NCBI GenBank assembly: GCA_963834015.1
Contig: CAWIAG010000004.1
Coordinates: 1,736,001-1,800,000, forward strand
Reading direction: 5' to 3'
Length of the DNA stretch: 64,000 bases
DNA from: FEN-1297 sp963834015
Lineage (GTDB): Bacteria > Bacteroidota > Ignavibacteria > Ignavibacteriales > Ignavibacteriaceae
Both the position numbers and the translations under genes were made by a program. The notes beneath the pieces are model-generated. The model saw only the letters and a list, made by a program, of their open reading frames with translations, ran no database searches and was not told the origin of the DNA. Shown here in pieces: positions 62,729 through 64,000 of the stretch. Positions within the stretch are counted from its first letter, which is position 1, and every line of letters begins with the position of its first letter.

Positions 62729-64000
62729 TTAAACCTCATTGAATACCGGTAGTGAAATAATAAATTCCGCACCATTACCTTTTTCACTCTTAAGCATTAT
62801 CTCTCCATGCATTAACTCAACAAGTTTTTTTACAATTGATAATCCCAACCCTGTTGAAAAATCCCCGCCTACAGGCTGTGCTGAGAGCCGGGCAAACTTT
62901 TGGAATACTTTTGTTTTATCTTCTTCTGTAAAGCCGGGCCCCTCGTCTTTTATTCGTGTTTCAACCATCCTGCAATCTTCTGATAAGCCGATAGATATAA
63001 AAATATTTTTATTAACCGACGAAAATTTTATTGCATTGGATAAAACGTTTTGAATTACCTGAAAAGTTAAATTGTTATCAGCAAAAACATCTTTCACATC
63101 ATTATTATAGTTATCAATTATTGCCAGATTTTTTTGTGAAATATTTTCCAGGTTTTGTTTTTTAAGTTCCGTAATAAGAGGGATTAAAGAAACTTTTTCC
63201 GGTTTAATATTTATTTTACCCTGTTCAATCGTGTTAATATCCAGCAAATCTTTAATAATCAAAGACATCCGGTTCGAGGTTTTAATTATAGCGCTTAAAA
63301 ATTCATTCTGCTGTTCCCCTGAAATATCTTCATCATGTTTTAACGTATCGGCAAAGGAACTTATGGCAAACAAAGGATTTTTTAAATCATGTGCGGCGAT
63401 AGCTAAGAATTCATCCTTTTCTTCGTTTAACTCCAAAACCCTTTTATATGCTTTTTTTAATTCTAAATTTGATTCTTTCAACTCATTCGTCCTGTCTTCA
63501 ACTTTTTTCTCTAAGTTTTTATTATACTCTTCCAATTGTTCTTTTTGATCTGCAATCTCCGCGAAATTCCTTTTCAACTGTTTACTCATCTTTGAAAGCG
63601 ATTCATTTAATAATCCTATTGAATCCTTAGCTTTATAATCCACGCTTACATCAAAATTTCCGCTGCTAATGAGTGTGGACGCTTTCGCCATATTTATAAT
63701 AGGGCGGCTGAGATGCTTTGAGAAAAGTATGGCAACAATAACAGACAGTATTACACTGATCCCTGCAAAAAATAAGAAAAAGAGAAGAGCCTGGTTAACA
63801 ACCGCATAGGCAGAACTTTTGCTGATAATTGAAACAACAACCCAGTTAACAGCTTCCGCCGGTGAGAAAGAGGAAACAAAATTACCAAGCTGCGGATCCG
63901 AATAATTATTTACCAAAGCAACTTTGTTTTTATTATTTACTAATGATTGTGCATCTGCTATTATTTGATCAGGCAGTTGCAATAAAAAATTATTAGTTAA
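62729..64000 (-). CDS. Membrane sensor histidine kinase, N-terminus cut by window edge
   Basis: The frame is open through base 64000, so the start lies outside. Visible in order are the end of an extracytoplasmic sensor region (FVSSFSPAEAVNWVVVS), a transmembrane helix (ALLFFLFFAGISVILSVIVAIL), a HAMP domain (SRPIINMAKASTLISSGNF), a coiled coil, HisKA with the phospho-accepting His in IAAHDLKNPLFAISS, and HATPase with NVLSNAIKFSS, IKDEGPGFTEEDK and GLGLSIVKKLVE. No response regulator is linked within the window. Two bp separate it from the FecR-like gene, so it probably controls or monitors that envelope operon. Confidence 0.88.
   Translation of the reverse strand, partial: LTNNFLLQLPDQIIADAQSLVNNKNKVALVNNYSDPQLGNFVSSFSPAEAVNWVVVSIISKSSAYAVVNQALLFFLFFAGISVILSVIVAILFSKHLSRPIINMAKASTLISSGNFDVSVDYKAKDSIGLLNESLSKMSKQLKRNFAEIADQKEQLEEYNKNLEKKVEDRTNELKESNLELKKAYKRVLELNEEKDEFLAIAAHDLKNPLFAISSFADTLKHDEDISGEQQNEFLSAIIKTSNRMSLIIKDLLDINTIEQGKINIKPEKVSLIPLITELKKQNLENISQKNLAIIDNYNNDVKDVFADNNLTFQVIQNVLSNAIKFSSVNKNIFISIGLSEDCRMVETRIKDEGPGFTEEDKTKVFQKFARLSAQPVGGDFSTGLGLSIVKKLVELMHGEIMLKSEKGNGAEFIISLPVFNEV

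Overview
The window looks like a low-GC, Gram-negative chromosome segment from the Bacteroidota/Ignavibacteriota side of the tree. This is inferred from the gene content (GH92, GH78 and GH30 enzymes, DUF1080 proteins, a giant PKD-repeat protein, a FecR-like protein, Tat-exported Gfo/Idh/MocA proteins), the low-GC intergenic DNA and the lack of strong Shine-Dalgarno sequences. No rRNA, tRNA, CRISPR array or complete insertion sequence was seen.

Defence and accessory region (about 1-13.9 kb). A leftward pair encodes a PLD-nuclease/SNF2-type helicase and an Eco57I-type adenine methyltransferase that runs off the left edge. Next is a rightward four-gene cassette: a DprA-like protein, an Mrr-type restriction endonuclease, a TcmP-like protein and a three-Cys-motif DUF5131 protein. 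The cassette is bounded by ~96-bp direct repeats carrying a distinctive palindrome (CTATGCACAAA, 11-bp spacer, TTTGTGCATAG). An AbiE type IV toxin-antitoxin pair follows, with twin operator-like palindromes in front. A DUF1828-type gene frameshifted in an A-tract comes next, then repeat-rich DNA.

Transition region (13.9-24.2 kb). This holds an MFS nucleoside/sugar transporter with a Gfo/Idh/MocA oxidoreductase, a GH30 glycosidase, an orphan antitoxin-like gene, a BrnT/BrnA toxin-antitoxin pair, a nitroreductase, a wHTH-MNT/HEPN pair with twin palindromes upstream, and an MBL-fold hydrolase. Mosaic interspersed repeats in opposite orientations bracket the 17-20.3 kb part.

Carbohydrate region (24.2-41.8 kb). 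A GH78 alpha-rhamnosidase diverges from a long rightward series: a PfkB-HAD fusion kinase/phosphatase, a Tat-exported Gfo/Idh/MocA protein, a GH92 alpha-mannosidase lipoprotein, a beta-helix protein, an FHS sugar permease, a PfkB kinase overlapping a D-lyxose/D-mannose isomerase-like cupin, a ROK kinase, a decayed GH2 pseudogene and a double-DUF1080 protein. Read together, they suggest mannoside hydrolysis, uptake, mannose-to-fructose isomerisation and phosphorylation. No SusC/SusD pair is present.

Right part (42-64 kb). This has a DUF4395 membrane protein, a 58-aa protein, an alkaline-phosphatase-fold enzyme, and an SPFH protein with four N-terminal beta-type repeats (an architecture reminiscent of major vault protein). 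It also has a glycyl radical enzyme with its activase and substrate not recognised, an (alpha/alpha)6 glycosidase-like protein, and a hybrid histidine kinase with palindromic upstream DNA. A tight leftward operon follows: sensor kinase (cut by the right edge), FecR/Ig-like envelope protein and 1592-aa PKD protein.
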